Origin: Kiritimatiellia bacterium
GTDB taxonomy: Bacteria > Verrucomicrobiota > Kiritimatiellia > RFP12 > UBA1067
Length of the DNA: 15,608 nt
Reading direction: 5' to 3'
Assembly: GCA_028707675.1 (NCBI GenBank)
Contig: JAQWAM010000002.1
Coordinates: forward strand, 1-15,608
Below, in pieces: positions 14,511 to 15,608 of the stretch. The position numbers were made by a program, and so were the translations under genes. The first letter of the stretch is position 1. Each line of letters opens with the position of its first letter. The notes below the pieces were generated by a model. The model was given only the letters and a program-made list of their open reading frames with translations, made no database searches and had not been told where the DNA came from.

Positions 14511-15608
14511 ATGTTGGACATAAAAAGAATCCGTGAGAATTTCGATGAGGTGGCCGAGGGGCTGCGCCGGCGCGGCGCGGCGCCGGGACTGGCCGAACGC
14601 GCCCGCAATCTCGATACCGAGCGGCGGCGCCTGGTCACCGAGGCCGACGGCCTCAAAACCTTGCGCAACTCGCGCTCCAAGGAGATCGGCGCGCTCAAGA
14701 AGGCCGGGCAGGACACTGCGGCAGTGCAGGCTGAGGTGCGCGGCATCGGCGAACAGATCGCGGCGCTGGACGAGCGCCTGCGCGCGACGGAAGCGGATCT
14801 GGATACGGCCATGCTGATGATACCGAACGTGCCCTGCAAGACCATCCCCACCGGGCCGGATGCCTCGGCCAACCGGGTGGTGAAGGTCGCGGGCGACGCG
14901 CCGCAATACGCGTTCAAGCCGCTCGACCATATAGCGCTCGGCGAACGGCTGGGCATCTTTGATCTGCCGCGCGGCGCTAAGATCACCGGGTCAGGCTTCC
15001 CGCTGCTGCTGGGCAACGGATCAAAACTGCAGCGCGCCCTGATCCAGTACATGCTGGACATGCACACCGAACAACACGGATACACCGAGATGCTGCCGCC
15101 CTTTGTCGTCAACACCGCCTCAATGCGCGGCACCGGCCAGTTGCCGAAAATGGCAGAGGACATGTACCACTGCGAGATCGACGACTACTGGCTGATCCCC
15201 ACCGCCGAGGTGCCGGTGACCAACTATTACCGCGACGAGATCATCGACCGCCCGCTGCCGGTCCGCCTGACCGCTTACACGCCCTGCTTCAGGCGCGAGG
15301 CCGGCTCGGCAGGCAAGGACACGCGCGGCATTTTGCGCGTGCACCAGTTCGATAAAGTCGAGATGGTCAAATTCGTCGAACCGGAAAAATCCTATGACGA
15401 ACTCGAGACGCTGGTGGACAACGCCGAGGACGTGCTGCGCGGCCTTGGCCTGCATTATCGCATCTTAGAGCTTTGCTCGGGAGACATCAGCTTCTCTGCC
15501 GCCAAGTGTTACGACATCGAGTTGTGGGCACCGGGCCAGCAGGCTTGGCTGGAGGTCTCGTCCTGTTCTAACTTCGAGGACTTCCAGGCGCGGCGCCTGA
15601 ACTGCCGC
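14511..15608 (+). CDS. serS: Seryl-tRNA synthetase (3' end beyond window)
   Basis: SerRS charges tRNA-Ser (and tRNA-Sec where present) with serine in the cytosol. The 366 codons visible begin with the tRNA-binding N-terminal coiled coil: MLDIKRIRENFDEVAEGLRR, and two helices to about residue 100. The class II catalytic core follows: GSKLQRALIQYMLDMH (170-185), MLPPFVVNTASMRGTGQLPK (194-213), the serine-site TAEVPVTN (231-238), motif 2 CFRREAGSAGKDTRGILRVH (259-278) then QFDKVEM (279-285), and CYDIELWAPGQQAWLEVSSC (333-352). Motif 3 and about 55 C-terminal residues lie past the right edge, judging from the usual length near 420. The ATG at 14511 is preceded by AGAGGG with 6 nt spacing. There is no stop in the visible frame. 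The gene is divergent from the antiporter gene and separated from it by the hairpin/repeat region. Confidence 0.97.
   Translation, partial: MLDIKRIRENFDEVAEGLRRRGAAPGLAERARNLDTERRRLVTEADGLKTLRNSRSKEIGALKKAGQDTAAVQAEVRGIGEQIAALDERLRATEADLDTAMLMIPNVPCKTIPTGPDASANRVVKVAGDAPQYAFKPLDHIALGERLGIFDLPRGAKITGSGFPLLLGNGSKLQRALIQYMLDMHTEQHGYTEMLPPFVVNTASMRGTGQLPKMAEDMYHCEIDDYWLIPTAEVPVTNYYRDEIIDRPLPVRLTAYTPCFRREAGSAGKDTRGILRVHQFDKVEMVKFVEPEKSYDELETLVDNAEDVLRGLGLHYRILELCSGDISFSAAKCYDIELWAPGQQAWLEVSSCSNFEDFQARRLNCR

Overview
The window is GC-rich bacterial chromosome, probably from an anaerobe of the PVC superphylum; a Kiritimatiellota- or Lentisphaerae-like lineage is my best guess. The reasons are a secreted autotransporter-associated beta-strand repeat protein, two family-10-glycosylhydrolase-like secreted proteins, a ferrous-iron Feo system, and an antiporter fused to PTS EIIA modules. 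This assignment is inference; no rRNA or tRNA is present to test it.

Layout. At 1-2131 on the minus strand lie two adjacent secreted-protein genes, both broken: a beta-strand-repeat protein with one frameshift (867-2131), and downstream a glycosylhydrolase-like gene with a frameshift and an apparent large internal deletion (1-830, running off the left edge). Divergent from them is a DUF4143-type AAA ATPase (2248-3483), with a good promoter placed so that the message would be leaderless. An AraC-family regulator follows (3676-4590), preceded by two perfect palindromes. Next is a likely operon of a SEC-C/TPR protein (4631-5437) and a short UvrC excinuclease (5444-6931). UvrC converges on an intact lipoprotein paralogue of the broken glycosylhydrolase-like gene (6947-8602, minus).

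Divergent from the lipoprotein gene is feoB (8911-11145), overlapped by ATGA with a small FeoA-domain gene (11142-11408) in the reverse of the usual feoA-feoB order. The feoA 3' end overlaps by 24 bp the 3' end of a large minus-strand gene (11385-14021). That gene encodes a CPA2-type cation:proton antiporter, an unrecognised cytosolic domain, a PTS EIIA domain with its histidine, and a second EIIA-like domain that has lost it. The 489-bp gap up to serS (14511, running off the right edge) holds a cluster of three hairpins flanked by two short runs of heptanucleotide repeats.

Functionally the window mixes housekeeping genes (serS, uvrC), ion and metal transport (feoBA, antiporter) and envelope or glycan-related genes. 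No CRISPR array, prophage, insertion sequence or complete defence island is visible. The most unusual items are the tandem active/degenerate EIIA modules on the antiporter, the composite hairpin and heptamer repeats upstream of serS, the shortened UvrC, and the decayed secreted-protein pair.
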